Shown: in pieces, positions 6,852-13,791 of the stretch | Layout of the letters: each line of letters begins with the position of its first letter | How positions within the stretch are numbered: position 1 is the first letter of the stretch | Assembly: GCA_036514635.1 (NCBI GenBank) | Contig: DATBWU010000020.1 | Location: 1-20,858 of the forward strand | Direction of reading: 5' to 3' | DNA: 20,858 bases | DNA from: DASSFZ01 sp036514635 | GTDB lineage: Bacteria > Chloroflexota > Anaerolineae > Fen-1058 | Program-made: the position numbers and the translations under genes | Notes under the pieces: model-generated | Databases searched by the model: none | What the model was told of the DNA's origin: nothing | What the model saw: the letters and a program-made list of their open reading frames with translations, nothing else

Positions 6852-9692
6852 CTATCGCTCATTGCCGACCAGTTCTAACGGCGCCCAAAAATAGGGGTGC
6901 TCGTACTCTCTCCAGAAAGCGCGCTGCGCTTGACGGAGTGCGTGGGCCTTCGTCTCTCCGGCTAACAGCGCCTTATAGAACTCCGTCATCAAACGCGCAT
7001 TCGCCTCATCATCGACCATCCACAAACTTACGAGGATAGAGGCCGCACCTGCATAGAGAAAGCCGCGCACCAAACCGACCAGATCATCGCCGCCTGTGAC
7101 CTGGCCCAGGCCGCTCTCACAGGCGCTGAGCGTGACCAGTGATGCGTTCAGCTCCAGGTCATACACATCTTGCGCGGCCATCCAGCGGTCGACCAGGCGA
7201 ATGCCGGAAAGCAGCGGCACTTTGGGGCGGAATATACCGTGTGCTGCCAGGTGCAAGATCGCACAGTTCGATGCCTGTTGGCGAACTCGGTCGAAGGTTG
7301 CCTCTTCGCCCACCAAACAAGCGGCGCGCGGAAAGAGTTGAGCCAGCGTCTGCACTTCTTCGGCCACACGCGTTATGCCGTCATCGGGCACGCCGACCAG
7401 CAAGGGCGGGGCCGTCGACGAGGGGGGCTTGTCCCAGCAGAACTTCAGCACAGCCGCGCTGGGCGCGTACGAGACGGCGTGTGTTTCGATGAGAGGTTGT
7501 CCGTTCACATCCAGGGCATGGAACGGCAGGCGGTGCAGTGGGCCGTGCGGCACGATGATGAGCGATTCCACATCGGCCAGCTCCGGCCAAAGCGGCGCAA
7601 GCAGCGCCTGGTACAAGTGCGCGAGCACATCGCGCACACCGGCGGACAGCGCGACCAGGTGGCGCTGGAAATACGCTGAACCATACTGCCCCTTAGACAG
7701 TTGAAAGGCGAGGCTTTCCAGCAGAGGGCGCAGTGTCGCCAGCGAAGTCACGCCCGGATAAGCCGTGATCGCCTTTCGCGAGAGAACGAAGGCCATCACC
7801 TGGCCACGGGCGATGAAGTATTCCACCACTGCGGTTCCGTCGGCCAAACCGGCCTGGACTTCCTCGACCGTCAGCGGCGTGACGCGCTGCAGTGACAATT
7901 GCTCGGCGTGTTTGGCTTGCAGGTCACGCCACAAGGCAATGACTTCCTGTTCACGCGCCTGGATTTTTCCCCATGCCTCCGGCCCGGCCGAGGGAGGGCC
8001 GGCTTCACCGGGTGCGACACCGCGCGTCACGCGCGTATACAACCAGTTGAGTTCTTCGCGCAGCACGCGCAATCGTTCGACTTGACCGGCATCGGCCTCG
8101 TCAGTCACTCGCAGGCGCGGCCGCACACCGGCGGCGAGCAAATCCACCAACGCACGTGACTTCGCGCGTTCGGCCCAACTGAAGGCCTCGGTAACATCTT
8201 CCAGCGCAGTCAGGGCGACCAGACTCTCATAAGGTGCGAGCTTGTCCGAGACAAAGGCCGTGCGGTGCTCCTCAACCGGAATCGTGACGGCCATCTGCTC
8301 TGTCTGTTCAGCCGCCAGGCTATAGTGCCGGACCGCCAGAGGCACATCTCCCAACCCTTCGTACACTCGCCCATAACCGGTTTCAATTCGGTGGATGAGC
8401 CAGGGAGCAGCCAACCCGTTCAGCGCATCACGGGCTTTTTGGAGTCTTTCGAGCGCCTCTGCCCAGCAATGTTCGTCGATGAAAAGATCGGCGGTGAGCA
8501 AGAGAGCGTAGGCCTGTTTGGTTTTCAAACCGAGACGCCGATAGGCCTCCGCAACTTGTGCAGCCAGAGACCGCACCTGATCGTGCCTGCCCACCCGACT
8601 TAACACCTCCGCTCGCTGCAAATCGGCGTGGGTGGCCCAGACTTCATTGCCTTCAGAGACGAGCAAGCCGCGCGCCTGGGTGAGAAGAGTCCAGGCTCGA
8701 TCGCATTGCCCAAGGCGCGCGAGAGCCACGGCCCCATTAACCTGTGCGCGGGCAACCTCGAAGTCCATTTTGATCTCGCGGAACGTTCGCTCGGCGCGCT
8801 CCGCCAGACGCAGCGCCTCCTCTGGCAGATTCAGGTCGAGATACACCTCGCTTTCATGCAAATCCATATACGCGATCTTTTCCGGGATCGCGAGAGATTC
8901 GAAAGCCACTCGGGCGCGCTCCAAAGTGCGAAAGGCTTCGGCGTAGTCGCCGCGCGCATACTGGAGAAAGGCAATGTCGTGATCTACCATAGCCACCGTA
9001 GCGCGCAAATCGGCGGCCTCGAACACAGGCCGGGTCTCCGCGTAGAGCCGTTCCGCACCTATGAAATCGTCCAGCAAGGTGATGACATTCGCCTCATTGA
9101 CTTGGGCGAATGCCGCGTGAAGCAAATCCCCCAGAGCCTGGTAGGCCGACAGTGCGCGGCGAAAACATTCGAGGGCTTGCGGATGTTGTCCCCGCCGCGC
9201 ATACAGGTTGCCCAGGTTCATGTCCATCTTGGCTTGCGAGAGGGTATCGCCCTGTCGAACGAACACGGCGCGAGCGGCTTCGGCCAATGTCTGCGCCATA
9301 TCGAACTGGCCAAGGTACTTCAGGGCGGCCACCTGGCCAATGCGGGTGCGGGCCGACAACAGGGGCCGGCCCGTTACCAGGAACAGTTGGGCGGCGCGTT
9401 CATACTTTTGTACGGCGTTTTCATGTTCAGACAGGAAGTCATGAGCGTTAGCTTGCGCCCACAGCGCGAGTCCGCGCGCTTCATCGCTGTCCAGAGATTC
9501 CGCGATCTCCTCCGCAATTCGCCCGATCATCAGGGCCTGCCGTGCGTCGTCGCGCTCCACCCAATCGGCGCGCGCTTTGAGAGCGCGAACCGCGTCGAGA
9601 CAAAGATGCTCAGGATCAGCGGCTAACAGGGCCTGCCGCGCCTGAGCATCTGGAGCAGCGATTAGAGCTTGAACGAACTCGTCGCTAGTCAT
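6852..9692 (-). CDS. TPR-CHAT protein (caspase-like protease), last gene of a sigma/anti-sigma cassette
   Basis: Predicted cytosolic 946-aa protein with no signal peptide. Residues about 60-480 are helical tetratricopeptide-type repeats (for example ALECFRRALSAYQALGD and QALIAA-type helices). About 500-640 form the usual pre-CHAT connector (AFSWAERAKSRALVDLLA). About 640-946 are a CHAT domain of the caspase/separase clan. The catalytic dyad is visible: H818 in LHLAAHGIF and C858 in LSACESGLG, so an active cysteine protease is expected. The core strand LIIVPHGPLHRLPFHAL and the C-terminal ASILVSLW are also typical. The ATG at 9690-9692 overlaps the end of the anti-sigma-like gene by 8 nt, implying translational coupling. 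TPRs usually bind a partner protein; the neighbouring anti-sigma-like protein is the obvious candidate substrate, by inference from Csx29/Csx30. It could also cut other proteins. No gasdermin-like gene or CRISPR array is nearby. Confidence 0.92.
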   Translation of the reverse strand: MTSDEFVQALIAAPDAQARQALLAADPEHLCLDAVRALKARADWVERDDARQALMIGRIAEEIAESLDSDEARGLALWAQANAHDFLSEHENAVQKYERAAQLFLVTGRPLLSARTRIGQVAALKYLGQFDMAQTLAEAARAVFVRQGDTLSQAKMDMNLGNLYARRGQHPQALECFRRALSAYQALGDLLHAAFAQVNEANVITLLDDFIGAERLYAETRPVFEAADLRATVAMVDHDIAFLQYARGDYAEAFRTLERARVAFESLAIPEKIAYMDLHESEVYLDLNLPEEALRLAERAERTFREIKMDFEVARAQVNGAVALARLGQCDRAWTLLTQARGLLVSEGNEVWATHADLQRAEVLSRVGRHDQVRSLAAQVAEAYRRLGLKTKQAYALLLTADLFIDEHCWAEALERLQKARDALNGLAAPWLIHRIETGYGRVYEGLGDVPLAVRHYSLAAEQTEQMAVTIPVEEHRTAFVSDKLAPYESLVALTALEDVTEAFSWAERAKSRALVDLLAAGVRPRLRVTDEADAGQVERLRVLREELNWLYTRVTRGVAPGEAGPPSAGPEAWGKIQAREQEVIALWRDLQAKHAEQLSLQRVTPLTVEEVQAGLADGTAVVEYFIARGQVMAFVLSRKAITAYPGVTSLATLRPLLESLAFQLSKGQYGSAYFQRHLVALSAGVRDVLAHLYQALLAPLWPELADVESLIIVPHGPLHRLPFHALDVNGQPLIETHAVSYAPSAAVLKFCWDKPPSSTAPPLLVGVPDDGITRVAEEVQTLAQLFPRAACLVGEEATFDRVRQQASNCAILHLAAHGIFRPKVPLLSGIRLVDRWMAAQDVYDLELNASLVTLSACESGLGQVTGGDDLVGLVRGFLYAGAASILVSLWMVDDEANARLMTEFYKALLAGETKAHALRQAQRAFWREYEHPYFWAPLELVGNER

Positions 9693-10287
9693 TCGCCAGT
9701 TCTATGCCGTCGAGGACGATCTCGGTGGATCCCAGTTCGATTCCCAAGTTGTACGCACCCGGCGGCACAGCGCGAAAGGCAAACTGCCCATGCGAATCCG
9801 ACTCTGAGGCATCCAGGACTTCGCCGGAACGGTAGAGTCGGACAAAAGGACGCGGCTCCAGGGCGACGCGATCACGGTCCAACGCCTGGCCGATCAACGT
9901 GGCGCCATCTCGCTCAGACGTGATCTGAACATCGATATCCAGCCCTTCAACCGAAAACAGTAATTGCCTGGGCTGAGCCGCACCACGCACAGCGGCCAGG
10001 GGAGCCTGGCGGAAATTGTCGAAGAGAAGGCTGGCCACGATGCGCCGGAGCGACGAGACTGACGGCGGTGGCCGGAACGCAGCGATCACCCGCCGAATGA
10101 CGTTTTCCGGCGGGGCAACCGTTTCATCCTGCTTCGACAACACGTCCAGCATAACTCGCACGCGCGCCAAATTGGCCTGGCACTGCGGGCACGGGCCGGC
10201 AAGATGGGCCTCGACGGCGACCCTGGCATCAGGGGATAGGGTGTTTTCAAGGAAGTTTAGAAGGGTGGAAAATGTTAGGTGGACCAT
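9685..10287 (-). CDS. Zinc-finger anti-sigma-like protein with C-terminal beta-sandwich domain
   Basis: 200-aa soluble protein, probably the partner of the sigma factor upstream. Residues 1-50 fit a ZAS anti-sigma zinc finger: H3, then HLAGPCPQC giving H28, C33 and C36 (the His-Cys gap is four, one more than the usual three). A basic helical linker (about 50-90) follows. The C-terminal part (about 105-200) reads like a carboxypeptidase-regulatory or PEGA-type beta-sandwich (GQFAFRAVPPGAYNLGIEL). No transmembrane helix is present, unlike most membrane anti-sigmas, so any signal is likely cytosolic. I prefer the ATG at 10285-10287 because the ZAS fold begins there. A GTG at 10374 overlaps the sigma stop (GTGA) and would add 29 residues of AT-rich, unconvincing sequence. 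It overlaps the TPR-CHAT gene. The anti-sigma role is inferred, not proven. Confidence 0.75.
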   Translation of the reverse strand: MVHLTFSTLLNFLENTLSPDARVAVEAHLAGPCPQCQANLARVRVMLDVLSKQDETVAPPENVIRRVIAAFRPPPSVSSLRRIVASLLFDNFRQAPLAAVRGAAQPRQLLFSVEGLDIDVQITSERDGATLIGQALDRDRVALEPRPFVRLYRSGEVLDASESDSHGQFAFRAVPPGAYNLGIELGSTEIVLDGIELAND

Positions 10288-10370
10288 TCTGGTGCAATTC
10301 CCCTTTGTGTCTATTATATACCTAAAATATAGAGGTGGGAGAGGCTCCTTAAAATACACGGTGGGCACCC

Positions 10371-10952
10371 TCACTCAAAGAACCCCATCTCCTCCAGGAT
10401 TTTGGATAGTTTTTCCAGGCATCGTGAGCGGGTTGGGCCAATGCTGCCCTCCGGCAAGGCCAGAATTTTTACGATCTCGCTGTAAGGCGGTCGAGGGTCG
10501 GTATAGAACAGCAGCGTGATCAGGCGTTGGCAGCGTGAACCAAGACGCTCAACCGCAGAGCGCAAGAGGGCCTGTCGCTCCAGGTCCAAGAGATTCTGTT
10601 CGACGGCCGGATCGTCGGTGAGCTGTTCTTCGAGCCGAGCGATATCCTGGTTGGCAGTGGCACGTCGCCGCTGGCGAGACAGCCGCCAGCATTCGCGGCG
10701 TGTCGTGATGGCGAACCAGGCGCCCAATCGTTCACGGTTGCGAAGGTACGCCAGGTTTTCCAGCAGGAGCAGACAAACCGTTTGGAAAACATCAGCCGTA
10801 TCATTCTCGGGCAGGCCGTAGCGCAACGGAATGCTATAGATAAGACGCTGATAACGGAGAATGAGCGCCTCCCAGGCCAGGCGATCCCCCCGATCGAGTG
10901 AGGCTGCGATGAGTTCGGAATCGGGTAGCAACGTGTAATCGGGAGCTGTCAT
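10371..10952 (-). CDS. ECF-like RNA polymerase sigma-70 family factor
   Basis: 193-aa sigma factor with only regions 2 and 4, as in ECF factors. Region 2 (about 25-95) binds core polymerase and the -10 element: AWEALILRYQRLIYSIPLRYGL, then DTADVFQTVCLLLLENL and LGAWFAITTRRECWRLSRQ. Region 4 (about 130-190), which reads the -35 element, ends with a helix-turn-helix in PYSEIVKILALPEGSIGPTRSRCLEKL. A charged, variable linker joins them. It is the first gene of the sigma/anti-sigma/TPR-CHAT cassette; its stop is 83 nt before the preferred anti-sigma start. The ATG at 10950-10952 has only a poor ribosome site (GGTGAG directly next to it), so weak expression is possible. The 121-bp upstream gap contains the palindrome at 11008-11020 and AT-rich boxes (TATAAC, TATACT), but no promoter I can define. 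Target genes are unknown; self-activation would be typical. Confidence 0.88.
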   Translation of the reverse strand: MTAPDYTLLPDSELIAASLDRGDRLAWEALILRYQRLIYSIPLRYGLPENDTADVFQTVCLLLLENLAYLRNRERLGAWFAITTRRECWRLSRQRRRATANQDIARLEEQLTDDPAVEQNLLDLERQALLRSAVERLGSRCQRLITLLFYTDPRPPYSEIVKILALPEGSIGPTRSRCLEKLSKILEEMGFFE

Positions 10953-11007
10953 CTCACCAGTAAGTATAGTCTCAAGTGCGCCTTTGGACTAGTTATAGAT
11001 CGGTTTG

Positions 11008-11020
11008 ATTTCGTCGAAAT
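11008..11020. promoter_or_regulatory. Short palindrome upstream of the sigma factor gene
   Basis: ATTTCG and CGAAAT flank a single central T, 56 nt upstream of the sigma start. A nearby TATAAC on the minus strand could be a -10 box. It may be an operator, but a 6-bp half-site can arise by chance. Confidence 0.25.
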
Positions 11021-11073
11021 GCGTGAACCGGCGTACCGGCCAGTATGCCTGCCGGATTGTCGGATAGTCGGGG

Positions 11074-12732
11074 TCACCGGGCGGCGATCTGATAGACGAC
11101 GAAAGACTCTTGCCCGAATCGATTGAGGGCGGTCAACGCCGGCTTTAACGCGAATCCTTCGGCCGCGATGACGCGCTCGACCTTACTCGACGATTCACCC
11201 ATCGGCACGACGAGATAGTGAGGGGTCACTCGCCCAAATGCGCGCAGATCGCGCGCGAGATCGGCGGGTGTGTCGAAGTAGGCACGATACAGCGCTGCAT
11301 CCCACAGATAGAAATCCAACTCCCACCCCAACCAGTGATCGTACACGACCGTGCCCATCGGGAGATCACGCAGGTAAGCCTCTACCCGATCGATACCATC
11401 ATGCGCCCCGTGATCGCCGCCAATTGGCGCGCCATTTTGCGTGGCTTGAAATGAAAACGGTAGTATCAGTAAGGCCATCAAGATAAATGTAGAGAGTTGG
11501 GTGGTTGAGTGGTTGGTTCGTTGGATGGTTTGATGGTTAGCCGGGCTGCGCACCGACACCCGATCAGCCGGCCAACCGACCAGCCAACTGACTAACCAAC
11601 TAATCCACCGGCCCAACAACATCGCCAACACAGGAACCAGAATCAGAAGATAGCGATCCCACACCGGAAATGCAAGCAGCCAGTGAAACGCCAAAAAGCC
11701 CAACGCATAAACGCACAGAAGCGCATCGACCGCCGCCTGGCGAGTGCGCGGCCTGCGCAGGAAGGCATCGAGCAGCAGGATCGGCAATCCGATGGCGAGA
11801 CCTGCACCGAGTACCGGGCCGAAGACATAGGGTAGCAAGCCCAGCCAAGCATTCAGCCTCGGGCCAAGCTCGCTCGTGAAGGCGAGCCGAATGCCGCCGT
11901 AATTGATCGTCTGCTGCACATAGAACGGCGTGCCACCTCGCGCCAACGACCAGAGCGCCACTGCGGCTACAACGGAGCCGAAGCCGGCTACAAACGCCGA
12001 TGAACCGCGAAGACGCCGGGGACTTGAATGCTCGCCGTCCGCGGGGACGCGGACGGCCCGCGAGGACGCGGGCCTGGAGCACTTGCGGATAATCACCAGC
12101 ATGAATGCCAGTGAACCGCGAAGACGCCAGCGACGCGGAAGCGACTCAAGCGAAATCGGGTGTCCTTCGCGCCTTTGCGGTGAAAAACCTGCCGTGAACA
12201 AGACCAGCGGCGCAAATAAAAGACCCTGCACCTTCGTCGCGAAGGCCAGGCCCAGAAAGAGGCCGCCCCACCCTGCCCGGCCGCGCCCGGCTGCGACACA
12301 TGCGGCCAGGCCCCACATCACCATCAGCGGATCGAGAAACGCAGTCCCACCGAAAGCGATGCTGAACGGAGAGAGCGCCGTGACTAAAGCAGCAAAGGAT
12401 GAGGGATGAGGGGTGAAAGATGAAGGATGAAGGATGAAGGGTGAAGGGTGAAGGATACGGGACCATCGCCAGGCCAGTGCAACACTCACCACGCTCGCGA
12501 TCAGACTCGGCAGGCGCGCGGCGATTTCGACCCGGCCAAAGACGAACAAACTCGCCGCCATTGTGTAAAATGCTAACGGCGGCTTATCGAGTGGGGACTT
12601 TGCGAGCAGCACGTCACGCCCGCTGGCGACCTGCATCGCCCACGTAGCATACAACGCCTCATCGGCGTGAAAGCGGTTCGCGAACGCGGGGCCAAGCTGT
12701 AACGCGAATGCCAGTGCGCACAGCGCGAGCAC
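11074..12732 (-). CDS. GT39/ArnT-like integral membrane glycosyltransferase with repeat insertions
   Basis: 552-aa polytopic membrane protein of the PMT/ArnT type, which moves a sugar from a polyprenyl-phosphate donor on the outer face of the membrane. The start is typical: a first helix, then RFHADEALYATWAMQVASG with the acidic pair D24-E25, and DKPPLAFY further on. About ten hydrophobic segments follow, then a soluble C-terminal tail (about 445-552). Three stretches do not look like family sequence and coincide with DNA repeats: about 93-113 (HPSSF repeats), about 183-244 (RRWRLRGSLAF and a second RRLRGSSAF), and about 374-413 (SWLVSWLVGWPADR). All preserve the frame. I use the GTG at 12730-12732; the frame is closed by TAG at 12787-12789 and contains no ATG before it. 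A repeat lies across the 5' edge, so the native start may have been lost. The acceptor is unknown. A GT2 donor-synthase-like gene is upstream. Confidence 0.82.
   Translation of the reverse strand: MLALCALAFALQLGPAFANRFHADEALYATWAMQVASGRDVLLAKSPLDKPPLAFYTMAASLFVFGRVEIAARLPSLIASVVSVALAWRWSRILHPSPFILHPSSFTPHPSSFAALVTALSPFSIAFGGTAFLDPLMVMWGLAACVAAGRGRAGWGGLFLGLAFATKVQGLLFAPLVLFTAGFSPQRREGHPISLESLPRRWRLRGSLAFMLVIIRKCSRPASSRAVRVPADGEHSSPRRLRGSSAFVAGFGSVVAAVALWSLARGGTPFYVQQTINYGGIRLAFTSELGPRLNAWLGLLPYVFGPVLGAGLAIGLPILLLDAFLRRPRTRQAAVDALLCVYALGFLAFHWLLAFPVWDRYLLILVPVLAMLLGRWISWLVSWLVGWPADRVSVRSPANHQTIQRTNHSTTQLSTFILMALLILPFSFQATQNGAPIGGDHGAHDGIDRVEAYLRDLPMGTVVYDHWLGWELDFYLWDAALYRAYFDTPADLARDLRAFGRVTPHYLVVPMGESSSKVERVIAAEGFALKPALTALNRFGQESFVVYQIAAR
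11496..11612. repeat. Foldback GGTTGG/CCAACC repeat inside the GT39 gene
   Basis: A low-complexity stretch of GTTGG/TGGTT words (about 11496-11540) is followed by the complementary CCAAC/ACCAAC words (about 11571-11612), so the two halves can fold back. It encodes residues about 374-413 of the GT39 protein between two membrane segments. A shorter copy lies at 12762-12790. Confidence 0.7.
12001..12185. repeat. Composite repeat in the GT39 gene: two copies of a 17-mer around nested hairpins
   Basis: TGAACCGCGAAGACGCC occurs at 12001-12017 and again at 12112-12128, exactly 111 bp (37 codons) apart, and a third time at 15155-15171. Between the first two copies lie two overlapping palindromes: 12034-12043/12048-12057 (10-bp stem, loop GGGA) and 12055-12062/12067-12074 (8-bp stem, loop AGGA). 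The block ends in TCCTTCGCGCCTTTGCGGTGAA-like sequence, roughly the complement of the 17-mer. It is translated in frame. Confidence 0.8.
12396..12455. repeat. Heptamer GATGAAG-type tandem repeat inside the GT39 gene
   Basis: About eight imperfect copies of a 7-bp unit (GATGAAG, GATGAGG, GGTGAAG) run head to tail. They code on the minus strand for the repeated HPSSF/HPSPF peptide (about residues 93-113). The complementary motif appears at 12877-12935 upstream of the gene in the opposite orientation. Confidence 0.8.
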
Positions 12733-12761
12733 GACAGGGCGTGTCAGAGGTAGGCGAGTGA

Positions 12762-12790
12762 GCTGGTTGGGTGGTTGGATGGTTTGCTAG
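12762..12790. repeat. Short GGTTGG-type repeat at the 5' edge of the GT39 gene
   Basis: A TGGTTGGGTGG / TTGGATGGTT stretch of the same kind as the foldback repeat at 11496-11612. It fuses the end of a 30-codon ORF to the GT39 5' region and probably marks an insertion or deletion joint. Confidence 0.5.
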
Positions 12791-12879
12791 TCGAAGTGAA
12801 AATGCGCCAGGTCATCGTCGCGCAACGGCGCATCGTGCAGCATCTTCAGTGTCTCAAACTCGTGGCCGGGCTTCTTCAT
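12787..12879 (-). pseudogene. 30-codon ORF, possible 5' remnant of a larger gene
   Basis: An ATG at 12877-12879, preceded by GAGGG, opens a 30-residue frame with a natural-looking composition: PGHEFETLKMLHD, then DDDLAHFHFD, then TAG. The repeat at 12762-12790 abuts the stop, and the heptamer-type repeat lies directly upstream. The DAPLRDDDLAHFHFD segment faintly recalls the N-terminal lead-in of KAP-type P-loop NTPases, but it is too short to identify. It may be a truncated gene, a small real peptide or chance. Confidence 0.25.
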
Positions 12880-12935
12880 CCCTCATCCCTCCGCCCTCAT
12901 CCTTCTACATTCTGCATTCCGCATTCATCCTTCAG
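12877..12935. repeat. Inverted-orientation copy of the heptamer-type repeat
   Basis: CATCCCTCATCCCTCCGCCC followed by CATTC/CATTCCGCATTC words is the complement of the GATGAGG/GATGAAG repeat at 12396-12455. The two copies flank the GT39 5' end in opposite orientation and could support inversion or foldback. Confidence 0.55.
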
Positions 12936-12948
12936 CACCTGGCATTCA

Positions 12949-13629
12949 TCAATCCACAAATCGATATTTAATCAGCGTCCAGAGCGCCTTCGGCCCATCG
13001 CGCCACGTGATTTTCTTGCCCTCGTTGTACTCACGCCCGTAATACGAGATGGGCACTTCAAAAATACGGTGTCCACGCTTGAGCACCTTGGCCGTAATCT
13101 CCGGCTCGAATTCGAAACCGCGCGACCTGAGTGGAATGCCTTTGATCACGTCGGCGCGAAACACCTTGTAGCATGTTTCCATGTCGCTCAAGATCGTGTT
13201 ATACAAAACGTTCGTGATCAACGTCAAGAGTTTATTGCCCAGCATGTGCCAGAATAGCATCGCCTTCCGTGGGCCGAGGAAGCGCGAGCCATAGGCTACC
13301 TTGACGCGGCCTTCTTCGATGGGTCGGAGCAGCGCCGGATAATCGCGCGGGTCGTACTCCAGGTCGGCGTCCTGAATCAGAATAATGTCGCCGGTTGCCC
13401 GCTCGATGCCGCTGCGCACGGCTGTGCCTTTGCCCCGGTTCCGATCGAGGCAGATCACGATCGTGCCCGGCACGGATTCTTCATTCCTCAGAATCTCGCG
13501 CGTCCCGTCGGTGGATCCATCATCCACGATGATGATTTCAGATGCCAGACCCACGGCGCGCACCTGCCGGAGAATCTCGGCGATCGTCGCATGTTCGTTA
13601 TACACGGGAATGATGACCGAGAGCCGCAT
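12949..13629 (-). CDS. GT2 family glycosyltransferase (dolichyl/polyprenyl-phosphate sugar synthase type)
   Basis: 226-aa GT-A fold enzyme, cytosolic or membrane-associated, without transmembrane helices. It begins with RLSVIIPVYNE; the nucleotide-sugar site includes D36-D37 in VDDGSTDGT and the metal-binding DAD at 87-89 (QDADLEYDP). SDMETCYKVFR and EFEPEITAKVLKRG are typical of the DPM1-like branch, which makes polyprenyl-phosphate-mannose or -glucose from a nucleotide sugar. That product is the donor for GT39-type enzymes, so its position upstream of the GT39 gene makes biochemical sense. The ATG at 13627-13629 has GGGGGA about 6 nt upstream. The two genes are about 216 bp apart, a gap filled by repeats and a 30-codon remnant, so any former operon has been split. 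The exact sugar is not predictable here. Confidence 0.92.
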   Translation of the reverse strand: MRLSVIIPVYNEHATIAEILRQVRAVGLASEIIIVDDGSTDGTREILRNEESVPGTIVICLDRNRGKGTAVRSGIERATGDIILIQDADLEYDPRDYPALLRPIEEGRVKVAYGSRFLGPRKAMLFWHMLGNKLLTLITNVLYNTILSDMETCYKVFRADVIKGIPLRSRGFEFEPEITAKVLKRGHRIFEVPISYYGREYNEGKKITWRDGPKALWTLIKYRFVD

Positions 13630-13662
13630 GCAATCCCCCAGGAATACCTTTCCAACAAACCA

Positions 13663-13691
13663 AGCGCTTCCTACACTTTTGAGGAAGCGCT
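13663..13691 (-). terminator. Terminator-like hairpin after the alpha/beta hydrolase gene
   Basis: AGCGCTTCCT pairs perfectly with AGGAAGCGCT (10 bp, 9-nt loop), about 100 nt past the hydrolase stop. On the minus strand it is followed by TGGTTTGTTGG, a T-rich but interrupted tract. It lies before the GT2 start, consistent with ending the hydrolase transcript. Confidence 0.5.
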
Positions 13692-13791
13692 GCGCATTGT
13701 TGATCGCCTCTTCGATTTTCAGTCGGTTGAAAATGATGCCTGCATCGGCCGGCCAGCGCCTGGCAATCGTACCATCATTCCGGCAGAGTGG

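Noticed and set aside
8628..9626. Long plus-strand ORF (332 codons) antisense to the TPR-CHAT gene
   Set aside because: It mirrors a strongly supported coding frame in high-GC DNA; composition and lack of motifs mark it as a shadow.
9685..10374. GTG at 10374 as the start of the anti-sigma-like gene
   Set aside because: It gives 29 extra residues of AT-rich, unconserved-looking sequence; the ZAS domain starts at the ATG at 10287. Kept as an alternative.
11496..11612. GT39 gene as a pseudogene because of its odd repeats
   Set aside because: All three repeat blocks preserve the frame, and the DE motif and membrane helices remain, so it is called intact.
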